This document shows positions 35,319 through 42,701 of a DNA stretch of 64,000 bases, piece after piece (position 1 is the stretch's first letter; every line of letters starts with the position of its first letter). The translations under genes were made by a program, and so were the position numbers. Source of the DNA: WHSW01 sp963821025 (lineage in GTDB: Bacteria > Actinomycetota > Thermoleophilia > Solirubrobacterales > 70-9). The notes beneath the pieces are model-generated. The model was not told where the DNA came from and did not search any database. It was given only the letters and a program-made list of their open reading frames with translations. The stretch is taken from positions 186,001 through 250,000 of the forward strand of contig CAWGCG010000004.1 in assembly GCA_963821025.1 (NCBI GenBank), written 5' to 3'.

Positions 35319-37049
35319 GTGGCTTTGCGCAATGCGGAGATCGCCGAGGCGATGGCCGAGCTGGGGACTCTGTATGAGCTCGACGGCGCCAATCGCTTCC
35401 GGGTGCTCGCCTACAAAGAGGCAGCGCGGGTGATCGGCCAGAGCCCGGTCTCGGTCGAGGAGCTGGCGCTCGTCGGGCGGGCGACCGAGCTCACCGGCGT
35501 CGGCGCGACGCTGCAGGAGAAGATCGTCGCCCTATCGAAGACCGGCGAGATCCCCGCGGCGAGCAAGCTGAGGGCGAAGTACCCGGCCTCGCTGATCGAG
35601 GTGACGCGGATCCCTGGCCTCGGAGCGAAGACCGTCCGCCGGCTCTATGACGAGCTCGGCGTCGCCAGCATCGACGATCTTCGCGCCGCTGCCGAGGGGG
35701 AGAAGATCCGGGCGCTCAAAGGCCTCGGGCCGAAGGCCGAGGAGAACGTGCTCGAGGCGCTCGACCGCCTCGGCGACGAGGGGCCGAAGGAGCGCCTGCT
35801 GCTCTCGGCCGTGCTCCCCGTGGCCGAGGAGCTGGCGGCGGCGCTTCGCGCCCACCCGGCGAGCGAGGCGGTCGAGGTCGCAGGGTCGGCGCGTCGGCTC
35901 GCCGAGACCTGCAAGGACATCGACCTGATCGCCACCGCGACCGACCCCGAGGGCCTGGCGCAGGCGCTGATCGAGCACGAGCTCGTCGCTCAGGCGGGTT
36001 CGGCCGGGGCCGCGGGTACACGGATCACCACCCACAACGGGATCTCGGTCGATCTGCGGATCGTCGCCCCGGACGCCTACGGCAACCTGCTCCAGCACTT
36101 CACCGGCTCGGCGAAGCACAACGTCGAGCTGCGCGAGCGCGCGGTCAAGCAGGGACTGTCGGTGTCCGAGAATGGGATCGTCGAGGTCGAGAACGGCGAC
36201 CTTGCGCGCTACACGACCGAGGGGGAGGTCTATCGCCGGATCGGTCTCGACTACATCGAGCCGGAGCTGCGCGAGGGCGACGGCGAGATCGCGGCGGCGG
36301 CGGCGGGCGAGCTCCCGGACCTGGTCGAGATCGGTGACCTGCGCGGCGATCTGCACTGCCACACGACCCTCTCGGACGGGCGCAACTCGCTCGCCGAGAT
36401 GGCCGAGGCGGCGCGCGAGCGCGGCTACGGATACCTCGCGATCACCGACCACTCGGCCAGTCACGGGTTCGGCAACCACGTCACCGCCGAAGCCCTGCGC
36501 GAGCGCGTCGAAGAGGTCTCCGAGTGGAACGGCTCGGCCAAGCGGCGCTTTCGCCTGCTCGCCGGCTCGGAGGTCAACATCCTGCCCGATGGATCGCTCG
36601 ACTACGCCGAGGACGTGCTCGACCAGCTCGACTGGGTGATCGCCAGTGTCCACACCTCGTTTCGGATCTCGGGCAAGGAGATGACCAAGCGCGTGATCGC
36701 GGCGATCGAGAACCCACGGGTCGACTGCATCGGCCATCTCACCGGTCGGCTGATCGGCAGGCGCGAGCCGTATGAGATCGACGTCGAGGCGGTCGCCGAA
36801 GCGGCCGCCGCCAACCGAACCCTGATCGAGATCAACGGGAACCCGAACCGCCGCGACCTCTCCGAGCGCCACGCCAAGCTCGCCGCCGTAGCCGGCGTCC
36901 CGATCTGCGTCAACACCGATGCGCACGGTGTCGACACGCTCAGCAACATCCGCTACGGGATCGCCACCGCCAGGCGGGCGTGGTTGAGCAAGCGCCAGAT
37001 CGCGAACACGCGCTCGTGGCGCGAGTTGCTCAAGCTGCGTGATAGGTAG
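35319..37049 (+). CDS. polX: DNA polymerase/3'-5' exonuclease PolX
   Basis: A 576-residue two-domain repair enzyme. Residues 1-330 are an X-family polymerase with HhH motifs (TGVGATLQEKI, PGLGAKTVRRLYDEL) and the catalytic GSARRLAETCKDIDLI Asp pair. Residues about 340-570 form a PHP phosphoesterase: DLHCHTTLSDG (His346, His348), AITDHSASHGF, and the terminal NTDAHGVD. It fills short gaps and trims 3' ends in base excision repair. GTG 35319 gives the family N-terminus. The stop overlaps the first half-site of the marR operator. Confidence 0.95.
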   Translation: MALRNAEIAEAMAELGTLYELDGANRFRVLAYKEAARVIGQSPVSVEELALVGRATELTGVGATLQEKIVALSKTGEIPAASKLRAKYPASLIEVTRIPGLGAKTVRRLYDELGVASIDDLRAAAEGEKIRALKGLGPKAEENVLEALDRLGDEGPKERLLLSAVLPVAEELAAALRAHPASEAVEVAGSARRLAETCKDIDLIATATDPEGLAQALIEHELVAQAGSAGAAGTRITTHNGISVDLRIVAPDAYGNLLQHFTGSAKHNVELRERAVKQGLSVSENGIVEVENGDLARYTTEGEVYRRIGLDYIEPELREGDGEIAAAAAGELPDLVEIGDLRGDLHCHTTLSDGRNSLAEMAEAARERGYGYLAITDHSASHGFGNHVTAEALRERVEEVSEWNGSAKRRFRLLAGSEVNILPDGSLDYAEDVLDQLDWVIASVHTSFRISGKEMTKRVIAAIENPRVDCIGHLTGRLIGRREPYEIDVEAVAEAAAANRTLIEINGNPNRRDLSERHAKLAAVAGVPICVNTDAHGVDTLSNIRYGIATARRAWLSKRQIANTRSWRELLKLRDR

Positions 37050-37091
37050 TTGCTGATTGCCCGTTGCTAGAATAGTTAGCAATGGCAACTA
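37047..37091. promoter_or_regulatory. Nested palindromic operator at marR start
   Basis: Two nested inverted repeats centre on the marR promoter: TAGTTGC (37047-37053) with GCAACTA (37085-37091), and TTGCTA (37064-37069) with TAGCAA (37077-37082). The inner pair surrounds a -10-like TAGAAT (37068-37073) and runs into the ATG at 37082. This is the layout of an autoregulatory MarR operator. Because the -10 is about 8 bases from ATG, the transcript is probably leaderless. Confidence 0.7.
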
Positions 37092-37534
37092 GTTTGGAGA
37101 CGGACACCGCCGCTCGGCTGCGGTTGGCGATCACCCGCAGCGCGCGGCGCCTGCGCCAAGAGGCGTTCGCCGCCGAGGGCCCGAGCGAGCTCAGCCCGAC
37201 GCTCTCGGCGGCTCTCGCAACCGTCGAGGCCCATGGCCCGCTGACGCCGAGCGAGCTCGCCGCGCGTGAGCAGGTCACGCGCCCCACGGCAACCCGGATC
37301 GTCGCCACGCTCGATCGGCTTGGTCTGCTCAGCCGCACACCCGACCCTTCCGACGGCCGCGCCTGCCTTGTTGCGACCACCGGCGAAGGGCGGGCGCTGC
37401 TGCGGCGGCTGCGGGGGCGAAAGAACGCCTTCCTCGCCAAGCGCCTCAGCGACCTCGACCCGGATGAGGTCGCGACCCTCGAGCGTGCCGCCGGAATCCT
37501 CGAGCGGCTGCTCGATCGGGAGAGGCGAGCTTGA
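37082..37534 (+). CDS. MarR-family transcriptional regulator
   Basis: A 150-residue winged-helix regulator. The core reads LSAALATVEAHGPLTPSELA, then the recognition helix region VTRPTATRIVATLDRLGLL and the wing with SRTPDPSDGRACLV. MarR proteins repress nearby efflux genes and are released by ligands. Its TGA overlaps the TTG start of the MFS exporter, so the two form an operon, and nested inverted repeats cover its own start. The ligand is unknown. Confidence 0.92.
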   Translation: MATSLETDTAARLRLAITRSARRLRQEAFAAEGPSELSPTLSAALATVEAHGPLTPSELAAREQVTRPTATRIVATLDRLGLLSRTPDPSDGRACLVATTGEGRALLRRLRGRKNAFLAKRLSDLDPDEVATLERAAGILERLLDRERRA

Positions 37535-39339
37535 GCGCGGCGCTGCGCAGGTCCTTCAACTCCCTCCAGATCCCCAACTACCGGCGCTATTTCGCCGGCC
37601 AAATCGTCTCCCTGAGCGGCAACTGGATGCAGATGGTCGCCGAGATGTGGCTGATCCTCGAGCTCACCGGCAGCGGGGTCGCCGTCGGCGTCACCTCGGC
37701 GCTGCAGTTCCTGCCGATCCTGCTGTTCGGAGCCTGGGGCGGGGTGCTCGCCGACCGCCTGCCCAAGCGCTCGCTGCTGATCGCCACCCAGGCGGCTATG
37801 GCGTTGCCGGCGCTGGTGCTCTGGGGCCTGACCACCTCGGGAACGGTCGAGCCGTGGATGGTGTTCGGCCTGGTCTTCGTCCGCGGATCGATCAACGCGA
37901 TCGACAATCCGACCCGCCAGAGCTTCGTGATCGAGATGGTGGGCGCCGACCGGGTCGTCAACGCGGTCGGGCTCAACAGCGTGCTCGTCCACTCGGCGCG
38001 CATCTTCGGGCCCGCGGGAGCCGGCCTTCTGATCGCCACCGTCGGCGTCGCTCCCTGCTTTTTGCTCAACTCGGTGACCTTCGCCGCGATGATCGTCGCC
38101 CTGCGCGGTATGGACGCGGCCCGCCTGCGGACGCCGAAGCCCGACCGCGAACACCGCGGGGTGCGAGCCGCGCTCGCCTACGTGCGCAGCGAGCCGACCC
38201 TGTTGATCCCGATGGCGATGATGGCCGTGGTCGGCACCCTGGCCTTCAATTTCCAGGTGCTGCTGCCCCTGCTCGGCCGCTTCACCTTCGACGGCGGCGC
38301 AGGCGCTTACACGGCACTGGCGATGGCGATGGCGCTCGGGTCGATCGCCGGAGCGCTGACGGCCGGCGCCCGCGGGCGGGTCAGCGAGCGGCTGCTGATC
38401 GGGTCGGCAGCGGCCTTCGGGCTCAGCTCGCTGGTCGCCGCCGGCGCCCCGACCCTGGGCCTCGCGCTGCTCGCTTTGGTCCCACTCGGCGCCGCGAGCG
38501 TAACCTTCGCCGCCGGGATCAACTCGACCCTGCAGCTCGAGGCGAGCGCCGCGATGCGGGGCAGGGTGATGGCGCTCTATTCGGTCGTCTTCCTCGGCTC
38601 GACTCCGATCGGCGGGCCGCTCGCGGGTTGGCTGGCCGAGCTGGCGGGCCCGCGCGCGGGCCTGGTGCTCGGCGGCGTCGCGGCGCTGGTAACGGCCGCA
38701 GGGGGCTGGTACGCCTACGCGGAGCTAGCCGGCGCGCGCCGGGGGTGGCGGGGGCGGCTTCGCCGAGGGGGCTCGGTCCCGGTAAAGGCCCGGGGTGCGA
38801 ATCAACCGCAGCGGCTCGAGCGCCGACGAGGGCTCGACGTAGAAGCGCACCCCGTCGCGCTCCTCGATCGCCGCGACCGCCGACTCGCGCCCGCGCCAGC
38901 TGAGCGCCGTGAGGATCGCGTAGCCGGCCCCGATCGCCGCCACCTGCGGCCAGATCCAGCCTGCGCCGCCGACCAGCAGCGCGAACAGGCCGATCGGCCA
39001 AAGCCGCATGAAGGCGATCCGCCCGGGGCTCTCGGAGGGGAGGCTGGTCGCGGTGCGCGCCCCCGCCAGCACCCTGGCGATCCCCTCGGCGGCACGGCGA
39101 GGGCGACCGAGGTAGACGCCGATCGCGGCGCCGATCAGCCACCAGGCGCCGGCGACGATCAGCGCGAACTCGTCCGCCTCCTGGTTGGCGACGATGATGC
39201 TGACCACGCCGAGCGCGGTGGCAACGGCGCCGACCAGCAAGACCGTGATCCGCAGCAGGTCGCAGAACAACATCAGAGGCTCCGCAGGAGCTCGAGGAAG
39301 GCCTCGGTTCCGGCAACGACCAGGTCTGCTTCGAGCTGA
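37531..39339 (+). CDS. MFS exporter (EntS-like) with anomalous antisense C-terminal extension
   Basis: The first 400 residues are a 12-helix major facilitator transporter similar to enterobactin/macrolide exporters: IPNYRRYFAGQIVSLSGNWMQ, WGGVLADRLPKR, and NPTRQSFVIEMVG. TTG 37531 overlaps the marR stop, suggesting MarR-controlled efflux. The frame then continues about 190 codons past the last helix as an Arg/Pro-rich tail that lies entirely antisense to the adjacent membrane-protein gene and otsB. That tail is probably not functional. The true end is likely near 38760, and a base change or frameshift may have removed the stop. The given end is the first in-frame stop. Confidence 0.75.
   Translation: MSAALRRSFNSLQIPNYRRYFAGQIVSLSGNWMQMVAEMWLILELTGSGVAVGVTSALQFLPILLFGAWGGVLADRLPKRSLLIATQAAMALPALVLWGLTTSGTVEPWMVFGLVFVRGSINAIDNPTRQSFVIEMVGADRVVNAVGLNSVLVHSARIFGPAGAGLLIATVGVAPCFLLNSVTFAAMIVALRGMDAARLRTPKPDREHRGVRAALAYVRSEPTLLIPMAMMAVVGTLAFNFQVLLPLLGRFTFDGGAGAYTALAMAMALGSIAGALTAGARGRVSERLLIGSAAAFGLSSLVAAGAPTLGLALLALVPLGAASVTFAAGINSTLQLEASAAMRGRVMALYSVVFLGSTPIGGPLAGWLAELAGPRAGLVLGGVAALVTAAGGWYAYAELAGARRGWRGRLRRGGSVPVKARGANQPQRLERRRGLDVEAHPVALLDRRDRRLAPAPAERREDRVAGPDRRHLRPDPACAADQQREQADRPKPHEGDPPGALGGEAGRGARPRQHPGDPLGGTARATEVDADRGADQPPGAGDDQRELVRLLVGDDDADHAERGGNGADQQDRDPQQVAEQHQRLRRSSRKASVPATTRSASS
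38725..39273 (-). CDS. Four-helix membrane protein of unknown function downstream of otsB
   Basis: A 182-residue protein with about four membrane segments (for example ITVLLVGAVATALGVVSIIVA and WPIGLFALLVGGAGWIWP). The soluble tail ends in a Pro/Lys-rich stretch. I recognise no family. ATG 39273 overlaps the otsB stop as TGATG, so it belongs to the otsB transcript. The whole gene is overlapped on the other strand by the extended MFS frame. Hydrophobicity and coupling support this strand as the real one. Confidence 0.7.
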   Translation of the reverse strand: MLFCDLLRITVLLVGAVATALGVVSIIVANQEADEFALIVAGAWWLIGAAIGVYLGRPRRAAEGIARVLAGARTATSLPSESPGRIAFMRLWPIGLFALLVGGAGWIWPQVAAIGAGYAILTALSWRGRESAVAAIEERDGVRFYVEPSSALEPLRLIRTPGLYRDRAPSAKPPPPPPARAG

Positions 39340-40061
39340 ATCTCCTCGGGTCCCTCGCTCGAACCAACGCCGACGCAGACACCGCGCCCGAGCTCGCCCG
39401 AGCGTTCGAGCGCGCGCAGAGCTGCGAACGCGTCCAGGTCGGTGCGGTCATCGCCGCCGAACAGCGCCGCCTCGACGTTCGCCTCCGCCACCAGTCGCCG
39501 GGCGGCAACCCCCTTGTCGATCTCGGCGAGTGGGCGCAGCTCCAACACCAGCCGGCCGAAGTGGGGAACGAGGCCCTCCTCGGTCGCCAGTGCGGCGATC
39601 GAGGCGGCCCGCCGCTCGGCCAGCTCGCGATCGGCCGCGCGGCGCCAATGAATCGCCTGGATCGGTCCCTTGTCCTCGAGTCCCAGGCCATAGGCGTCCA
39701 GGTCATTCCAGTCGAGCCGAGCGGCAAAGCCTGCGGCGGCCGAGCCGCGGTGGGCCAGCGCCGGGTCGAGGCGGGCCTCGCGGTCGCCGGGCCCGAGCAT
39801 TTCGAGTCCGTGGTTGCCGGCGTAGGTGAGCTCATCGAGGCCGACGATCCGACGAGCCGCGCTCGCCCGACGCCCGGTGACGCAGGCGACCAGGCGGTAG
39901 CGGGCGGCGAGCCCCCGGAGCACCTCACGCGTCTCATCGGGCACCGCGGCCGCGGCCGGGTCGTCGACGATCGGCGCCAGGGTGCCGTCGATGTCACAGA
40001 GGATCGCTGCCCGCGTGGGCACGGAGCGCAGCGGCTCGAGGAGCTGGTCGGCAGTGCTCAT
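39273..40061 (-). CDS. otsB: Trehalose-6-phosphate phosphatase
   Basis: A 262-residue HAD-superfamily phosphatase producing trehalose. Motif I is CDIDGTLAP (Asp23, Asp25), motif II is VACVTGRRAS, and the late GGDDRTDLDAF is motif IV. YAGNHGLEM is typical of OtsB. No trehalose-phosphate synthase is in the window. ATG 40061 is chosen; GTG 40070 adds three residues. It is divergent from the TauE/SafE pair, with 23 bp between starts, and overlaps the downstream membrane-protein gene. Confidence 0.93.
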   Translation of the reverse strand: MSTADQLLEPLRSVPTRAAILCDIDGTLAPIVDDPAAAAVPDETREVLRGLAARYRLVACVTGRRASAARRIVGLDELTYAGNHGLEMLGPGDREARLDPALAHRGSAAAGFAARLDWNDLDAYGLGLEDKGPIQAIHWRRAADRELAERRAASIAALATEEGLVPHFGRLVLELRPLAEIDKGVAARRLVAEANVEAALFGGDDRTDLDAFAALRALERSGELGRGVCVGVGSSEGPEEIQLEADLVVAGTEAFLELLRSL

Positions 40062-40084
40062 GCTCGTCACTAGTATCGCCGCGC

Positions 40085-40447
40085 ATGTCGCGTGACCGGG
40101 TCGCCAAGCTCGCCGTGATCGCGACCGCGGCCGGGGCGTTCAGCGGGCTCTTCGGGGTTGGCGGAGGCTCCGTGATCGTGCCGCTGCTGATCCTCTGGTT
40201 CGCCTACGGGGAGCGCGAAGCGACCGGGACCAGCCTGCTCGCGCTCGCCCTGATCTGCGCCCTGGCCGCCGCGGTCCAGGGCGCTTACGGAAACGTCGAC
40301 CCGCTCGACGCGATGGTCCTCGGCCTTCCCGCCGTCGGCGGGGTCGTCGCCGGCGCCGCGCTTCAGCAGCGGATCGCCGAGCGCACGATCTCGCTGCTGT
40401 TCGCGGGACTGCTGGTCGTGGTCGCGATCCGCTTCTTGATCGGCTGA
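40085..40447 (+). CDS. Half-size TauE/SafE family transporter, first half
   Basis: A 120-residue membrane protein with four helices and the TauE/SafE repeat signature GLFGVGGGSVIVPLL near residue 21. Full-length TauE/SafE proteins (about 250 residues) contain this repeat twice. Here the second repeat is a separate gene whose ATG overlaps this stop (TGATG). The two presumably associate into a complete exporter of sulfite, sulfoacetate or related anions. The substrate cannot be inferred. Confidence 0.85.
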   Translation: MSRDRVAKLAVIATAAGAFSGLFGVGGGSVIVPLLILWFAYGEREATGTSLLALALICALAAAVQGAYGNVDPLDAMVLGLPAVGGVVAGAALQQRIAERTISLLFAGLLVVVAIRFLIG

Positions 40448-40818
40448 TGGAGTACGTCGCGGTAGCTGCGATGGGCTTCGCCGGCGGCGCGATGGGCGGC
40501 CTGCTCGGGGTCGGGGGCGGGGTCCTGTTCGTGCCCGCGTTGGTCGTCTTCCTCGACGAGCCGCTGATCCGCGCCGAGGCTGCGTCGCTCGCCGCGATCG
40601 TCCCCTTTGCCCTCGTCGGCGCCTGGCGCCAGCATGGATACGGGAACCTCCGGGCTCGCGAGGGCCTCCTGATCGGCGCCCTCTCGCCGCTCGGCGTGCT
40701 GATCGGCGTCGCGCTCGCGAACGCGCTCCCACAGCGGGCGCTGGAGCTCGGTTTCGCAACGCTGCTGCTGGTGGTCGCGGCACAGCTCGCCAACCGCGGC
40801 CTGCGCGGATCGAGCTGA
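40447..40818 (+). CDS. Half-size TauE/SafE family transporter, second half
   Basis: A 123-residue, four-helix membrane protein. GGLLGVGGGVLFVPALVVF repeats the glycine signature of its upstream partner, and HGYGNLRAREG replaces the QGAYGNVDPLD loop, showing internal homology between the two. It begins inside the stop of the first half and ends 5 bp before the convergent OB/HD gene. Together they make a two-gene version of a normally fused transporter. Confidence 0.85.
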   Translation: MEYVAVAAMGFAGGAMGGLLGVGGGVLFVPALVVFLDEPLIRAEAASLAAIVPFALVGAWRQHGYGNLRAREGLLIGALSPLGVLIGVALANALPQRALELGFATLLLVVAAQLANRGLRGSS

Positions 40819-40823
40819 AGGCG

Positions 40824-41726
40824 TCAGAGCGTGCCGTGCTCGAGCGCACCCTTGACCGAGGCGTCGAGGGCGTTGAGGCGGTAGAGGCAGAGCGCTTCCG
40901 CCGAGGCGAAGCCGCGCCCCGCCTGGGCGCGGCCGGGGCCGCTGTCGGGACCGTGATGGGAGAGCACGCAGTTGACCAGGGCCAGCCGGCGGGCCGGCGG
41001 CAGCGGGGTGGCCGCTTCAGCGACGATCTGGGCGCCGATCGCGAGATGGCCGAGCATCCGCCCCTCCTCGCTGATTCCGAACTCGGCCCCGTAGGTGAAC
41101 TCGCGAGCGCGACCGACGTCGTGGACGATCGCCGCCGCCATCAGCAGGTCGGAGTCGAGTCGCGGATGCAGCTGGCAGACCTCGCCGACCAGGGTGCCGA
41201 CGGCGACCGTGTGCTCGATCAGCCCGCCGAGGTAGGCGTGGTGGCCGGCCCTGGTGCAGGGCGCTCGCTGGAAGTCGGCGGCGAGCGGGCCGCCGATCAC
41301 GATCGCCGCGACCACCTCGCGCAGCGCCGAATCGTGGACCTCGCGGACCAGATGCTCGAGAAATCCCTGGAGCTCGGGGACCGAGCGGTAGGCGGCGGGC
41401 AGGAACTCGGTCGGCTCGAAGCTCTCGGGGGCGAGCCTGCGGACGTCGTCGAGCTCGGCCGAGAGCTCGCCCCCACGGCGCTCGGCCTTGCCGCGCACGG
41501 CCACCGCATCCCCGGCCTCGAACCGCAGCCCGATCCGGTCGGCGTCGCGAAAGACGCGCGCGGCGAGCGCGCCGCTCCGATCCCGCAGCCGCAGGGAGAG
41601 ATAGGTGGAGCCGTTTCGGGCGGTGAGCCGGTCCTTGCTCAGGCACGCGTAACGGCCCTCGAACCGCTGCCCCGGGCGCAGCTCGGTGATCTCGGGATGG
41701 ATCTGGGCTACGGCCGCTGCTTCCAC
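40824..41726 (-). CDS. OB-fold/HD-domain 3'-5' exoribonuclease (YhaM-like)
   Basis: A 300-residue protein with an N-terminal OB nucleic-acid-binding fold (about 15-95; RFEGRYACLSKDRLTARNGSTY) and an HD phosphohydrolase domain. The HD residues are in LIEHTVAVG (His172) and AAAIVHDVGRAREF (His202, Asp203), with LSHHGPDS near residue 270. The arrangement is that of YhaM/CBF1-type exonucleases, which trim RNA or single-stranded DNA. GTG 41726 is chosen; the longer frame upstream overlaps the PAC2 promoter region. It is divergent from the PAC2 gene. Confidence 0.83.
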   Translation of the reverse strand: MEAAAVAQIHPEITELRPGQRFEGRYACLSKDRLTARNGSTYLSLRLRDRSGALAARVFRDADRIGLRFEAGDAVAVRGKAERRGGELSAELDDVRRLAPESFEPTEFLPAAYRSVPELQGFLEHLVREVHDSALREVVAAIVIGGPLAADFQRAPCTRAGHHAYLGGLIEHTVAVGTLVGEVCQLHPRLDSDLLMAAAIVHDVGRAREFTYGAEFGISEEGRMLGHLAIGAQIVAEAATPLPPARRLALVNCVLSHHGPDSGPGRAQAGRGFASAEALCLYRLNALDASVKGALEHGTL

Positions 41727-41796
41727 GACCCCATTCTGTCCGGCCGGTCGGACCCGACCGTCGCCCCGGGAAGGGGTGGGTTGTAGTCTCGAGCAG

Positions 41797-42681
41797 GTGG
41801 AGTCACTGAAGTGGGACGGCGATCCGCCGGCGCTGCGCTCACCGATCCTCGTTGCCGCCTTCGCCGGCTGGAACGACGCCGCCAGTGCCGCCACCACCGC
41901 GCTCGAGGCGGTCGCGGTCGCGCTCGAGGCCGAGCCGATCGCCGAGCTCGACCCGGAGGAGTTCTACGACTTCCAGGTGACCAGGCCGACGATCCGCTTC
42001 ACCGAGGGCCAGGCGCGCCAGGTCGACTGGCCACAGAACACGGTCTTCGCCGCCAGCGCACCGAGCGCGGGGCGCGACCTCGTCCTGATGTCCGGGATCG
42101 AGCCGAACACCCGCTGGCGAGGTTTCGCCGGCTGCGTGCTCGAGGTGGCCGAGCGCCTCGACGTCGAGATGGTGGTCACCCTCGGCGCGCTGCTCGCCGA
42201 CGTCCCCCACAGCCGCCCGGTGCCGATCACCGGTCTCGCATCCGACCCCGAGCTGGTCGAGAGCCTCAACCTGGACCGCTCGAGCTACGAGGGGCCTACC
42301 GGAATCGTCGGCATAATCCATGATGCCTGCCGGGGCCGCGAGCTGACCTCGGCGAGCCTCTGGGCGGCCGTCCCCCACTACGTCGCCGCGGTGCCGAATC
42401 CGAAGGCGGCGCTGGCGTTGCTGCGCCGGCTGGAGGGCTTCACCGGGATCGCGATCGAGGCTTCCGAGCTCGAGGAGGCGATGGTGCGCTTCGAGGGTCA
42501 AGTCGACCATGCCGTCGCCTCGAACCCCGAGATCGAGGAGCTGGTTCGCCGGCTCGAGACCGAGCAGGACGAGAGCCCCGATCTCGAGACCGAGGACGTC
42601 CCCTCGGGCGACACGATCGCCCGCGACTTCCAGCGCTTCCTGCGCCAGCAAGGCGGTCCCGACAATCCGAAGCCGAGCTGA
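41797..42681 (+). CDS. PAC2 (proteasome assembly chaperone) family protein
   Basis: A 294-residue protein typical of actinobacteria. The opening LRSPILVAAFAGWNDAASAAT and the DPEEFYDFQVTRPTI segment are the family hallmarks; LGALLADVPHSRPVPITG and LWAAVPHYVAAVPNPKAALALL follow. Despite the family name its bacterial role is not established. GTG 41797 fits the family N-terminus. It ends 20 bp before the convergent helicase-nuclease gene. Confidence 0.9.
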   Translation: MESLKWDGDPPALRSPILVAAFAGWNDAASAATTALEAVAVALEAEPIAELDPEEFYDFQVTRPTIRFTEGQARQVDWPQNTVFAASAPSAGRDLVLMSGIEPNTRWRGFAGCVLEVAERLDVEMVVTLGALLADVPHSRPVPITGLASDPELVESLNLDRSSYEGPTGIVGIIHDACRGRELTSASLWAAVPHYVAAVPNPKAALALLRRLEGFTGIAIEASELEEAMVRFEGQVDHAVASNPEIEELVRRLETEQDESPDLETEDVPSGDTIARDFQRFLRQQGGPDNPKPS

Positions 42682-42701
42682 GCCCCGAGCAGGATCGCGG
42701 C

